Made by a program: the position numbers and the translations under genes. 64,000 bases of DNA from assembly GCA_963082975.1 (NCBI GenBank), contig OY720348.1, forward strand, positions 58,255,461 through 58,319,460, in the 5' to 3' direction. Position 1 is the first letter of the stretch, and every line of letters begins with the position of its first letter. The DNA comes from Labia minor. Taxonomy: Eukaryota > Arthropoda > Insecta > Dermaptera > Spongiphoridae. Shown here in pieces: positions 48,377 through 62,280 of the stretch. The notes beneath the pieces were generated by a model. It saw nothing but the letters and a program-made list of their open reading frames with translations. It was not told the DNA's origin and searched no databases.

Positions 48377-49000
48377 TTAATATATCTCTGCAGCTTTTTT
48401 TGTCATCTTTTTGGTGACTTCGCTCTCCTGTTGAGATTTTGGCTTTACAATGAGAGCACCACCATTACCACCCTTTACAGCATCCCTGTAACTATGGGGG
48501 AATGACATATCAGGACGTACCGATTCTCCTAGCAACATTTTCTAAAGTTGGTCTATGGATTCTTTCAGTTCTCTCATTTCTTCCCCGATAACTTCCTTTA
48601 TTATACTTTTAACTTCCTCCATCCCAACAATGCCTTTCTTCAACCTTGTAACCTCCTCGATTATTATATCTAACTTCCCATCTAAACCCCCATTTATTGT
48701 TTCAATCCCCATATTCAAGTTTTCATCTATAACCAAAGAGCCAGCCGAACTAACTGAGTCCTTTCTCTCTCTCCTTATGGCGGCTAGCCTTTTTTCCCGC
48801 TTAACATTCATCTTATTATAAGGACCAGAACAATATATCATCTCAATAGACTTCTCGTCTCGAATCCTGTGTTTTTTGGCACATGAAGGGTGAAAGAATA
48901 TTTTAATGCATGTTTTGCATTGATGCGCTGTGTCCTTTATCTCTTTTCTACATCTATTACATTTGTATGCCATGTAGGAATCGTCAGAGTGAGCGAACAT
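48377..49000 (-). pseudogene. Non-LTR ORF1 relic, unit 3, 15-bp deletion
   Basis: The first frame is 152 codons instead of 157: five residues (FELEE) next to KREKRLAAIRRER are missing by an in-frame 15 bp deletion between two GAG/AAA-rich direct repeats, and one Asp is Val. The internal TAG and continuation are as in unit 1. Confidence 0.75.
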
Positions 49001-49846
49001 GGCCAGGGCTAATAGCGAAGACGGTCATCAAAAGCCAAGAATACACTAAACAAATGAACAACCAAACAATTTAATATCAAGATAGAAAAAAGAGAAAAAA
49101 CAAACAAACAAACAAACAATAACAATAATAATAACTACATTAATATAAACAAACAGATAAATAAATCAAACTATTTCAATTTGAGTATGAAAGAAACAAA
49201 AATAAAGAGATGATATATTCTATATTGGATTATAAAACAAAACAATAATATATATATATGCAAGAGAAAAATAAAAAATAAAAATAAAAATAAAAATCAG
49301 ATTTAATCTAAAAATATATAATAATCCTTATTTGAGGATATATATTTACAAGTTACAGGGAATTCCCGATCCGGTCAATTGAGGTCAACTACTCTTAGAT
49401 GACCTCTATCCTGGTTGGAGAATCACAAAAATCACAAAAAAAAAAACGGCTTTACAATTCGACAATCTGCTAGTGACTTACAGCAGCGTAAGAAAAAAGA
49501 AACAAAAATCAAACAAAACAAAAATCAAAAAAAAACCGACTCAAACATCCCAGAAAACGGCGATAATCGAGGAGCAAAGAAATAAACGACCGTTCACTGC
49601 GAATGCATGTGATGTCTTCCATATATAATTTTAAAATAAGAAATAAATAATGAAGATGTATTTTTCGAGATATGATCAATAAAACTTAATTTTTCTTTAT
49701 AAATAATATATCTAGTGTGAATTTGAAAAAAATCGTTAGAGCGGTTTTTGAGAACCCATATATATAGATATATACAATTTTAGCTAGCATAATAAGATAA
49801 GATAACTAGTCGCCTCTTGGCTCACTGAACTTAAATCCCTCCATTG
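49001..49846. other. ORF1 upstream region and RTE-like tail, unit 3
   Basis: Corresponds to 12855-13697; differences are mainly in A-run and AAAAT lengths. Confidence 0.45.
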
Positions 49847-50137
49847 GGTTTGCCTAGTGATTCCCAAAGTTTGAGCCCCGGGGAGCCGCGATGACGTCAT
49901 TATGGCGCCGCGAAATATTCAATTAAATTTTCAAATACTTTAAGATTTGCGCCAACAATCTTGTAACCTTTTTAATTTTTCGCTCTTAAATGGGTAATCG
50001 CTTTTAAAAAAGGAAAGGTTTCCAATTTTTCAAGTAAAAAATTATATAAAAATCTGATGTATTAAGCGAGCCTCGGAAAAAATCCAATTATTTAGGGAGC
50101 CGACAACCAAAAAAGAATGGGAACCTCTGGGTTGGCC
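49847..50137. mobile_element. hAT MITE, unit 3
   Basis: Element 49855-50129, one base longer than in units 1 and 2; flanks GGTTTGCC and GGTTGGCC. Confidence 0.8.
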
Positions 50138-51494
50138 GAAGGCCATGCCTCTTATTCTACAGGATTCAATACGAATCTCTGTGTGTTATTTTTCCACTAC
50201 TTCCACCCTTGTTTTAATATTTTATTTTGTAAACATTTAACTTCAACATTTGTAACCTAACTTCCATTTTTATGCAACTTTGCTTAATATTTTTATAATG
50301 TATTATCAATATTCTAATTCTTTTCTATATATTCAAATGTAACTTACAAGTCTTTAAATTGTTTTTAAAAACAATATTCTCCAACCCCTAAATATAAATT
50401 ATATATATGGCATTACCAGGTGACTATATATATATATATTTAGATAACACCAATTTTACCTTTTTTTTAAGAGCCATTGATTGAAAAATCGAAAATAAGA
50501 GACAAACTGATTGTAAGAAAACATTCGTCGGACCTAAATATTTAAAAACCGGAACAATAGACTGTCCCGAAGATATTTTTCGGGACGCCGGGACAGAGGT
50601 TCCCAATCTTTTTTGGTTTGTTGCACCCTAAATAATCGGATTTTTTCCGAGGCTCCATTAAAACATCAGATTATTATATAAATATTTTACTTTCTTGAAA
50701 AATTGGAAACCATTCCTTTTTTAAAAGCGATAAAAATCATTTTATCTGTCTTTGCCTACTGAGAGAAGGCGAGAGAAATAAAATTAAAATTTTAAATAGA
50801 TTAGTCAAATACAATTTGTTTTTCTCCCTCTTTTTCAACATAAACAAAAACAAATTTACTTTGTATAATTATAGTTATAGTGGAAGTTTGCTTACTATTG
50901 AAGGACCAGATCCTAAAGTGGGCTTTCTTAAATTCTCATTAGATATAGGCATTACGCCTATTTAAATGGTCAATACAATGTACCCCATGTTGCCAGTTAT
51001 GAGCTCTTTCAAGTAGGCAGAAGGAGACTCTGTGATTGAAAATAAGATTTTAATCCATTTCTTCTAATTTAATAGGTAATTAATGAACGAAATGTTTTAG
51101 TAAGATGCTAATAGTGATTGGTTCAAGAAGGTAATATTTTAAAGTACGATCACAATTGTTCTAAATCACTCTTAGTAAACATACGTATGGTCTTTGATAA
51201 TCACCAAAGTTTTAATTATTTGTTTCTACTTGATGAAAAAGAAGGGTTTTGATATAAAATTTGTTGGTTTGTTTGTTTAGTCAAATCCAATAGAGATCGA
51301 ATACAGCAGTTTCAAAATAAAGTACAATCTCGAAGTTATAATCAATTTATAGATAACAAAAATATATAATGCTTATAATTAATAAAAAAGTAAACAATTA
51401 ATATTATTAGAAAAAAGAAAATATATATATGTTGAAAATGGTAATATATAAATCTTTGTTTTTATTAATATTCAAATACTTGTGGAGAAGATAA
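50138..51494. other. Noncoding region downstream of POC1-B, unit 3
   Basis: Corresponds to 13988-15344; truncated MITE near 50594. Confidence 0.6.
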
Positions 51495-53462
51495 TTACTT
51501 TTTTATTTTCCATATGTTGACCTGTAAATAAGAAACAACGATTAATTTATGATTAGTTTTAAATTTGATAAAATTAAACAAAATATAATTCACAATAATT
51601 TCTGTAATGATTTTCAACTTCAATTAATACTAAGAAAAATGGAATAATAAAATTTCGATAAAATTACTTACACATTTTTCTGTGCCACCAAATGCAAAAT
51701 ATTCACCGTTCTGTGAAAATGCTACTGAATTAACAGTACCTTTTATACTATTTGTAATAGCATTTAGTGATATACCTTTTGATACATCCATTAACTGAAA
51801 ATGCGTTATACATCATTACGTTTTAGTACTAAATTTCCCTAAATTTCAATTATAATGACTAAATAAATAAAATATTATAACCAATACATTTGATATAAAT
51901 TTATTTAAATCCTTTATTGAAATCAATATTGAATAAAATTAACCGAATAATTTGATTCACTTAAAACAATTTTGATTTAATTTTTTCAAGCAAATAATAG
52001 AAAATCTTTTTAGATAATGAAAAATAAATACCATCACATCTGATTCTAATCCAATGGCAATATAATGTTGATTCGGATGAAAAGCGATCGAATTTATTGG
52101 ATGTTGAGAGACTTTAATTGAATGTATCTTGTTATTTCTTAAGTCTAATAGTGACAAGTTCCCTTCCTTGGTTCCAAATATAAAATAATTATTCGAGGGA
52201 TCGAATATGATTGAAACTGGAATGCCTTGAATAAAAAATAAAATATTCATATTTTAATGAGAAGATATTTTTGAAGATAAATATGTTGAAATATTCTATT
52301 TATTTCTTACCCTCGGAAGAAGTGTAGGAATAGAAACATTCCCTCTCATTACTATCAACTAATTTGATAGTTCCATCGTCAGAACAGGAGGCTATGATGT
52401 TGCCGTTGGGAGAAAAGATTGCACAATTGATCCAATCTGTATGAATAGATAATGATCCAACAAATTTTTTTTGAGGTATGGACCAAATGTTTATTTTATC
52501 TATTGATATATATAATATTATTTACATATCAATATATTCTGACTCAAAATACTTTTTAAAAAAAGTGTCTAAAATTTTATAGAATTTCAGAATAGAATTT
52601 TTTTCTATTCATATGTATAGAAAATTATACTAAGCATGAATATTAAAAATAAATAAAATAAAAAAAAATAATTATATTTAGAGATTTATAAATAATAATT
52701 ACCAGAGATGAGTTGTGTGTCGTCGGGAGAAAAACACACACTTTTTACGATATTAGTGTGTCCATTTAAGCTTGAAGACTCCATAAAAAAATTAGTATTA
52801 TTATTCCACTTGGACCAAAGTCGAACGCTTGTATCCGAAGAGGCAGATGCTATCAAATTGCCTGAATTTGAAAAGGTAACATCATTTATGGCGTTTTTAT
52901 GGCCAAGTAATCTGAAAACATTTTTTAAATTAGAAATTATATTTATTTTTGTCTCATAATAGTCACTGCCACTTTTATTAATTACTCAATATATATTATA
53001 ATATCCATTTGATAATTATATTACTATTTTAGTCGATTCAGAGAGGTAGATATAATCTTTACAATCATCTCATTTATTTTCAATCTATAAATGTTGTGTT
53101 AAATTTTATTTTTAAACTGTCAAGAATCATACTATAAGAAAATTAACAAGAGAATAGATATTGCTCGAGTATTATTTAGAAAATAGAGATTTAGATTTAA
53201 AAAATTCAATTCCTATTCTCCATTTTATTTAAAGAATAATTTTTTTTTTCTATGATTTCTAAGCATTCAATTATTATAAATTATTTAGAATAAATCATAG
53301 TAATTATTTATACCTTTGAGCTCTGGATAAATTATTTAAATCCCAGAGCAACAAATTAGGTCCCAGGCTAGAAGATATAATTTGATTAGAATCTGGCGAA
53401 AAATTTAATTTAGTTATCGGTGAATCATGTTTTATTAAAATAGAAGCCAATTCTAAATCCAT
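51495..53462 (-). CDS. POC1: POC1-B, unit 3
   Basis: Exons 53314-53462, 52703-52911, 52311-52499, 52032-52225, 51672-51794 and 51495-51521 on the minus strand. Same lost acceptor as the other B copies. The end of exon 1 reads SRAQR, shared only with POC1-A of unit 3, while the rest of exon 1 is like the other B copies. Confidence 0.67.
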
Positions 53463-53920
53463 TGCTAAAAATTAGCAATTTATCTATAATTTAGAAATTA
53501 TAAAATAATCAGTTAAATATTGAATCTTTAACTGTCCTAACAAATGAACGAAATTATTATACCGCGTAAAATAGTTTGTTAAAAATATGACTTTGTATTT
53601 ATTACAATGATGAAAAAAAAAGAAACATCATTTTCAACTGCTATATATAAAATATATAATAATATATTCAAATATTTATATGTTTATGAATATTTCAATA
53701 AAATTAATATTTAAAAATGAATATTTTCCCAAAAAAACAAAAAAAAATAATATCTAGTAAAGCGGATCTAATGGTGTTAATTTTAAATAAATACGATTGA
53801 TTATTTCTCGTTAAAGAGAATCATGATAAAGAAAGTAACCTGAAAGAGAGATTAAACTAGGCTAGATATAAAAATATAAATATAAAAATTTTTTATAAAA
53901 TAACGTTTTTCCAATGGACG
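53463..53920. promoter_or_regulatory. POC1-B upstream arm, unit 3
   Basis: Equivalent to 17313-17770. No definite motif. Confidence 0.4.
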
Positions 53921-54430
53921 AAAAAGAATAAAATAATTTTTCTATAAGCCTGACAAAGTTAATGGATGAATTGCTTCATATTCAATGAAAAACTTTGGGC
54001 GGATTTAGTTTAATTTATTTATATGAACAATCAAGTCAAACTTTTGTAATAATAAATATTTTATTAAACACATAAAATGAGAAATTTTTTTATTATGCAA
54101 TAAAATTGATAGTTTAAAAGCTAAGAAATTAATCTTTTATTTTCCATTGTAATATACTTATATCAAAATATGTATCAAAATTTAAAAGAATTTTTATTAA
54201 ATTTACATATTATCAATCAAATCCAAAATGGTTGATTAAGTTTGAAGAAATAGTGTTACTTGTTAATTAAGTGTTTTAGTGTGGTATGTATCTTAGTATA
54301 TAGATGAATTATAGCTCTATAAAGAAAGTTAATTGCATAGAACTAAATGCGCCCAACGTTTTTCGTTGAATATTAAGCATTTCATCCATAAACTTTGTCA
54401 GGCTTATAGAAAATTTATTTTATACTTTTT
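53921..54430. mobile_element. 510-bp MITE, unit 3
   Basis: Same 90 bp inverted ends. Confidence 0.75.
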
Positions 54431-55146
54431 AGTTCAATTTTAATATGATATATTTATTTAATATAACAAGAGAAATAGAAAAAGATGAAGTTATACGAAA
54501 ATTTACACAAATTGAATAAAACAAAAAAACATATCAATCTTCAAAAATTGATTTTATGCATTTAAGTTAAGTAAATGTTATTATTGAATCATAATTATTA
54601 TATTATATTTATAAAAAAATAATTTTTATTAATATGAGATTTTATAAATCTATATATATTATATATATATGTAAAATTGGAAAGTCTTTGTAGTTTACGG
54701 CGGAATAAAAAGCGAGTTCCTAGAAAATTAGGTTTAATTTATTATTATTATTATATACAATTAAAAACTATTTACATATGCAGTTTATTTACCTAGAAAA
54801 TTAGGTAATCGAATCGTTAATCCTTAACTCGTTCTATTTACAAATGATCTATATACAAGTGTTTCACACGCATGCAATATCTATTTACGGGTTTTCATCA
54901 ATTCGCGCGATGCTCCTTTTCATATTTCTTCACGTTCATGAAGTGGCGCTACTTTCCAGTCTGTTACCGGCTATTTCAAATTTACATATATATATAAATA
55001 TATACATTAATATATATACATAAATGAATATTTTATAAATATATATATCTTTATTGTCTTCATAAAATAAGGGTATTTTCTATTGTTTTGTTTCCTTTCT
55101 ATCGGGGACATATACAATATATAAAAAAAAGATATTTATTCTATAC
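54431..55146. other. Head-to-head interval, central part, unit 3
   Basis: Equivalent to 18281-18996; uncharacterised block at about 54680-54985. Confidence 0.5.
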
Positions 55147-55546
55147 CAGAGGTTCTTAAATAGTGAACCCCTGGGGGTCCGCGAAGCCTTTACTGGGGGT
55201 CCGCAAAGCCATCGTACAGGTGCACGAGTAAATGATGAGTCAGTTAAAACTTTATTTAATATAAAAGGAGCGATGGCATGGCTTTGTGAGAGGAAACAGA
55301 GATCAAATACCCAAATTCAACGAAATGTGCAAGAAAACTATTGCTACCGTTTCCATCTTCATATTTAGCTGAATTTTCTTTCTTCAATATTATAATTTCT
55401 AAGAAAATGTGATCTACAATATGCAAAAAAATCACCAATCACTGTTAGAAATATTCATCATATATCCTTGTTCTTATGAGATCGTAAGCCAGAAATTATA
55501 TATAACTGATAAAATGACGTAAAGTACCTAAAGTTGGGATGGGGTT
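55147..55546. mobile_element. Truncated non-autonomous hAT, unit 3
   Basis: Same fragment as in unit 1. Confidence 0.8.
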
Positions 55547-55922
55547 TAGAATTAGAAAATTGATAATACATTATAAAAATATTAAGCTAAGTTGCATAAA
55601 ATGGAAGTTAGGTTACAAATGTTGAAGTTAAATGTTTACAAAATAAAATATTAAAACAAGGGTGGAAGTGGTGGAAAAATAACGCACAGAGATTCGTATT
55701 GAATCCTATAGAATAAGAGGCATGGCCTTCGGCCAACCCAGAGGTTCCCATTCTTTTTTGGTTCTCGGCTCCCTAAATAATCGGATTTTTTACAAGGCTC
55801 CCTTAATACATCAGAATTTTATATAATTTTTTAGTTGAAAAATTGGAAAACTTTCCTTTTTTAAAAGCGATTACCCATTTATATTTATAAAATATACATT
55901 TATGTATATATATTAATGTAAA

Positions 55923-55968
<46 letters not shown>

Positions 55969-56439
55969 AAATCTCATATTAATAAAAATTATTTTTTTAT
56001 AAATATAATATAATAATTAATATTCAATAATAACATTTACTTAACATAAATGCATAAAATCAATTATTGGAAGATTAATATATTTTTTTGTTTTATTCAA
56101 TTTGTAAATTTTCGTATAACTTCATCTTTTCTATTTCTCTTCTTTACTAGATATTATTTTTTTGTTTTTTTGGGAAAATATTCATTTTTAAATATTAATT
56201 TTATTGAAATATTCATAAACATATAAATATTTGAATATATTATTATATATTTTATATATAGCAGTTGAAAATGATGTTTCTTTTTTTTTCATCATTGTAA
56301 TAAATACAAAGTCATATTTTTAACAAACTATTTTACGCGGTATAATAATTTCGTTCATTTGTTAGGACAGTTAAAGATTCAATATTTAACTGATTAATTT
56401 ATACTTTCTAAATTATAGATAAATTGCTAATTTTTAGCA
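55547..56439. other. Inverted MITE copy and POC1-A upstream arm, unit 4 side
   Basis: Equivalent to 19397-20289, with the long TA tract at about 55925-55961. Confidence 0.55.
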
Positions 56440-59285
56440 ATGGATTTAGAATTGGCTTCTATTTTACTAAAACATGATTCACCGATAACTAAATTAAATT
56501 TTTCGCCAGATTCTAATCAAATTATATCTTCTAGCCTGGGTCCTAATTTGTTGCTCTGGGATTTAAATAATTTATCTAGAACTACAAGGTATAAATAATT
56601 ACTATGATTTATTCTAAATAATTTATAATAATTGAATGCTTAGAAATCATAGAAAAAAAAATTATTCTTTAAATAAAATGGAGAATAGGAATTGAATTTT
56701 TTAAATCTAAATCTCTATTTTCTAAATAATACTCGAGCAATATCTATTCTCTTGTTAATTTTCTTATAGTATGATTCTTGACAGTTTAAAAATAAAATTT
56801 AACACAACATTTATAGATTGAAAATAAATGAGATGATTGTAAAGATTATATCTACCTCTCTGAATCGACTAAAATAGTAATATAATTATCAAATGGATAT
56901 TATAATATATATTGAGTAATTAATAAAAGTGGCAGTGACTATTATGAAACAAAAATAAATATAATTTCTAATTTAAAAAATGTTTTCAGATTACTTGGCC
57001 ATAAAAACGCCATAAATGATGTTACCTTTTCAAATTCAGGCAATTTGATAGCATCTGCCTCTTCGGATACAAGCGTTCGACTTTGGTCCAAGTGCAATAA
57101 TAACACAAAATTTTTTGAGTCTTCAAGCTTAAATTGTCACACTAATATCGTGAAAAGTGTGTGTTTTTCTCCCGACGACACACAACTCATCTCTGGTAAT
57201 TATTATTTATAAATCTCTAAATATAATTATTTTTTTTTATTTTATTTATTTTTAATATTCATGCTTAGTATAATTTTCTATACATATGAATAGAAAAAAA
57301 TTCTATTCTGAAATTCTATAAAATTTTAGACACTTTTTTAAAAAGTATTTTGAGTCAGAATATATTGATATGTAAATAATATTATATATAAATACATATA
57401 CCGATTAAAAAACACTTTAAATTAATCGAATTGTAGATCATTATTTCATAGTGAGTTTAAATAATTTTCTATTTTGCAGCATCAATAGATAAAATAAACA
57501 TTTGGTCCATACCTCAAAAAAAATTTGTTGGATCATTATCTATTCATACAGATTGGATCAATTGTGCAATCTTTTCTCCCAACGGCAACATCATAGCCTC
57601 CTGTTCTGACGATGGAACTATCAAATTGATTGATAGTAATGAGAGGGAATGCTTCTATTCCTACACATCTTCCGAGGGTAAGAAATAAATAGAATATTTC
57701 AACATATTTATCTTCAAAAATATCTTCTCATTAAAATATGAATATTTTATTTTTTATTCAAGGCATTCCAGTTTCAATCATATTCGATCCTTCGAATAAT
57801 TATTTAGTATTTGGAACCAAGGAAGCGAACTTGTCAATGTTAGACTTAAGAAAAAAGGAGATTTTACAATCTCATGATTTAAATAGGAATTATGGGTCTT
57901 ATAATCCAATAAATTCGATCGCTTATGATCCGAATCAACAGTGCCATATTGCCATTGGATTAGAATCAGAAGTGATGGTATTTATTTTTCATTATCTATA
58001 AATATTTACTATAATTTGCTGGAAGAAATTAAATCAAAATTGTTTTAATTGAATCAAATTATTGGGTTAATTTTATTCAATATTGATTTCAAAAAGGATT
58101 TAAATAAATTTATATCTAATATACACCTATACTAGAATATAGTATTTCCTTTACCCGTAAATTTTAAAACTTAATAATTATTATTTTATTGTGTCATTAA
58201 TAAATTGTGCACTCTTGGCCGGAGTGCTTGAATTATATTTAAAACAATAATGTGACAACATTCATGAAGACAAATCAAAACATATATAAAATAAATAACT
58301 AAAGTCATACTGAGTTTGATGACATTTTTCTACCTTCAAATTAATATAAAAACTGATTTTTTTGTGATACATTAAAAAGATGGATGCCAATATCATAGAT
58401 ACTCCGCTGATCATTTTAATATTCTGCACTCCTACTTTGCCTATTAAATTAAAACTAGGATTCTATTATTTAAATATCCAGAAATATTTCCTTCTTCTTC
58501 GCTGCTTCCGTTAACATAAATTTTCGCATAATTCACTCTTCAGGAAATCAGAAATCGATATAAGCATCGCAAATGAAAACTACCTCTAAATGTGTAAACT
58601 GCTTAGGGGGGCACCAAACTTTCTAATAAATATAGCCAATATTTATCAAGGAAAAAACTTTCTTTCTGTTCTATTAATATTTTGAGACATAATTTCGGAT
58701 ATCTCAAGCAAGCAAACATTTTTACATAGCATTGTAAGTATATTTAGTGAAAGTGTGGTACGACTTACCTCCATTCTAACAGTCACATCAGGTATTGGGG
58801 GGGGGGGTTGTAATATTTTATTTATTTAGTCATTATAATTGAAATTTAGGGGTAATGATTGATTTCATCTTCTCTGAGCAGTATATTTTTCCAGACGTGG
58901 AGTACACCTTGTATCTTATTGAACTTCTATAACACTTTTTTTTATTAATTTAAGGACTAAAACGTAATGATGTTTATCACATTTTCAGATAATGGATTTA
59001 TCAAAAGGTTGTATACTAAACTCTATAACTAATGTTAAAGGTTCTGTTAATTCAGTAGCATTTTCACAGAACGGTGAATATTTTGCATTTGGTGGCACAG
59101 AAAAATGTGTAAGTAATTTTATCGAAATTATATTATTCCATTTTTCTTAGTATTAATTGAAGTTGAAAATCATTACAGAAATTATTGTGAATTATATTTT
59201 GTTTAATTTTATCAAATTTAAAACTAATCATAAATTAATCGTTGTTTCTTATTTACAGGTCAACATTTCGAAAATAAAAAATTAA
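56440..59285 (+). CDS. POC1: POC1-A, unit 4
   Basis: Exons 56440-56588, 56990-57195, 57480-57677, 57763-57977, 58989-59108 and 59259-59285; intact frame. Exon 1 is like unit 2. One Asn-to-Lys change in exon 2 (NNNTKFFE); exon 5 shares GCILN with unit 3. Confidence 0.8.
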
Positions 59286-59293
59286 TTACCTTC

Positions 59294-62280
59294 TCTACAA
59301 GCAGTGGCGCAACCAGGATTTGATCCTGGGGGGGGTTTTGACTAGCCGCTCCACCTTCCTATGCCCCCCCCCCCGGGCTCTCTCAAAGACAAATTTTCAT
59401 TAAGATTTTTTTTTTATATTAAATATTTAAAAAAGTTTTGTAAATGAAACACTGATTTTACAAAATCTGGCAATAAAATTTAATTTTGTATTTTATTTAC
59501 TCGTATTCACAGTTTTAGAAAGAAAATATTTTTTTTCCAGCTATAAGTAAATCATTTTAGCTTTCCTCATGAAATAAGGATAGCTTATACGATGATCGGA
59601 AAATTTTGAAAATTTTTGCTCCGAGATTCTTCGAGAATTCCACTTTTCAAACGGTTCTGAATCCAAAACTCCAAAAAAAAATTTTTTGAACCGGCTTGTT
59701 ACCGAGATTACGTCTAAACAAAATGAGATATTGTCTTGAAATTTGATATTTAGATGTTTTTTTTTTGGGAATGATGGACGGGGATTGGATTGTTTTTGGA
59801 CAAGATCGGACCATAAGTAAGGGTAGTTTAAAGAGGTGTCAAAGCACATTTTATTGATTTTCTCAATAAATACCGATTTTTATGAGAATTATCATACTAT
59901 CGTATTAAATTTATAGGGAATCGAATTTACTAAAAGTTTCATTATATTCATTTTTACCTAAACTTAATAATAAAGGAGTTATTTATAAAAAACTACTTAG
60001 AGATTTCGAAAGCTTTTCGTCCGCCCGTAGTGGCAGGATATTTTGAAAGAAATCATGTAAAAATCCCTAAGAAAAAATCCCTAAATAAAAAATTTCCCTA
60101 ATTTTTTTTACTTATTTAATAATGAATAGCCGAAGAGACTTAAATGAGGTAGTTGGTGTCATCCCATCTGTTCCATCTGGTTTTTTAGCGTCCCATTTTT
60201 CATGGTTTGCCTTCATTATAGTCAGAAGCTTATCATGCGAGTCGCTGAATCGTTTCCTTGGTGAACCAGGCTTCTTACCACGAACTTCACGACAGATTTC
60301 CAAAGAGATAAGGTTATGCTCAATATGGATTTGCTTAATCAGGTTCCATACTGATGTCTTGTAACCTCCTAAGCGTGAACGAAGAGCATTGTTGTAACCT
60401 TCCAATGCATTGTTTGTTCGAGGCAAACCCATCAAAGTGGCATCGGAGATGTTCCAATGTTCCAATGTCGAATTCGGGGTCATAAAAGCCAGCCAAAAAT
60501 TCTTCACCTAGCCAAGTGCGCTCGAAGTAAGAAAAAAGATCACGAAGTTTTACCCTGTTGGTCGTCCAGATAATGCTTGGTAGCTACAATGACTTTTGAT
60601 GGTGGTACCAAAACCAAAGCTGCAAGAGTTCGTAAATGAGTGGAGTTGTCAGGATTATCTATATCATTATAGAGCTTCAAAACTTCTGGCATTGATTTGA
60701 TGTTTCTATAAATGCATTGAGCAAAATGAAAAAGACAACCTCTGATGATAGTAAATTTCACAAATTGCGTTATATATTTCCTGGTGAAATATACGGTGCA
60801 AATGGTGTATGTTGTATTTGGAATCATTAAGCTATTAAAACGTATGATAATAAACGGAATTTGAGCAAATTCCCTTTATTTTACATACGAATTTTTTTGG
60901 AAAAATCACGTGTGTGGGCCCTATGTATGTATTTTTTGACCTATTTTTCCCTACTTTCGGTCCAGGCCCGATTACCTCCTTGGGAGGTCGTGTCTCAGGC
61001 AACTGGGTGTCATGCTCACCTTGTGATTTAATTTTCTGAGTCACAATTAAAATTAATACAAAAATGAAAAAAATTGTTTTTAGGGATTTTTTCAGTCAGC
61101 GATATTTTTATTTAGGGGTTTTCGCTTTTGGGGATTTTCGGTTTTAGGGATTTTTGACTTTTATGGATTTTTACCGACCGACGATAGTAAGGGAGGTATT
61201 GTTTTCACACCAAATTTCACATGTGGAGATTTTTACATATCTCCACGAATCATGCATTTTCTTAACAGAAAAAAGTATTTTTAGCATGATGTCTGTCCGT
61301 CCGTCCGTCCGTCTGTCCGTATAGATGTGTACAGCCTGAACGGCTCAACCGATTTTGATGAAATTTGGTATATTTACTTAATGCATCAGTGGGATGAATT
61401 GATCAACTTTTGGTGCAAATCCGGAAACCGGAAGTGGTAGTATTAGCAATCGACGATAGGAAGGGAAGGGTTATTTTCACACCAAAGGAGATTTTTTTAT
61501 ATATCACCACAAATCATGCACTTTGTATTGGTTTTATCTTCGAGAAAAATCATATTTATTAGTTTTTTCTTGATTTAAAATTATATGACGTTATCCAGCC
61601 ATTCATGACGTCACAGTCTGGTCTTGCATATATATTATAAATAAAATAAAATTAAAAATGTTTATATTTATTATTTATGTATCCATATCTGTTTTTTATT
61701 ACATTAATAGATATATTAAAATTATTTGAAATTGTTTCTGTAGCTGGAAATTAATTTATTTCAAACAGTCGGTCGGTTCGGACCTGGCCACAGGTCAACT
61801 TATTTCCTTTAGAGGGATTTTTACCCGTTTCCATTTTGAAAATATTTGTCTTCGCTTCATAATTTTTATGAAATTAGCAATTAATGTATTATTAATAAAA
61901 AATATTTAGAATTTGAGTAATATTTTTATTTATTTTATATTTAAATTAAATAATAGTCAAATTGGAAAATTTCACAATCATCTAGTAATCTTATATTAAG
62001 TCTTTTGTTTTTTATGATTTAGGAGAAATAATAAAAAAAATTTTATTTCTTATATTTAATCCTGTACGAAAAAATAAGCAATTTTTTTTGTGTTGAAATT
62101 TGTTTAAAATAAAATAAACTTACTTATTATACACTAAGTTATACTTTAAGAATTATTTTTTTTTCTTTTCTATTTGTAATATAGTACATAATATACAGCA
62201 ATTTATATTTTTTTCAATCCTGGGGGGGGGGTGGTTTTAACCACCAAAACCCCCCCCCTGGTTGCGCCACTGTCTACAAG
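59294..62280. mobile_element. Composite element, unit 4, more divergent
   Basis: Element 59302-62272 with intact ends. It carries about 19 bp of extra GGGATTTTCGG-type repeat near 61131, a longer and interrupted TCCG tract, and more point changes after about 61.1 kb than any other copy. Confidence 0.9.
60112..60827 (-). pseudogene. MULE transposase relic, unit 4
   Basis: Same pieces and frameshift as unit 1. Confidence 0.82.
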
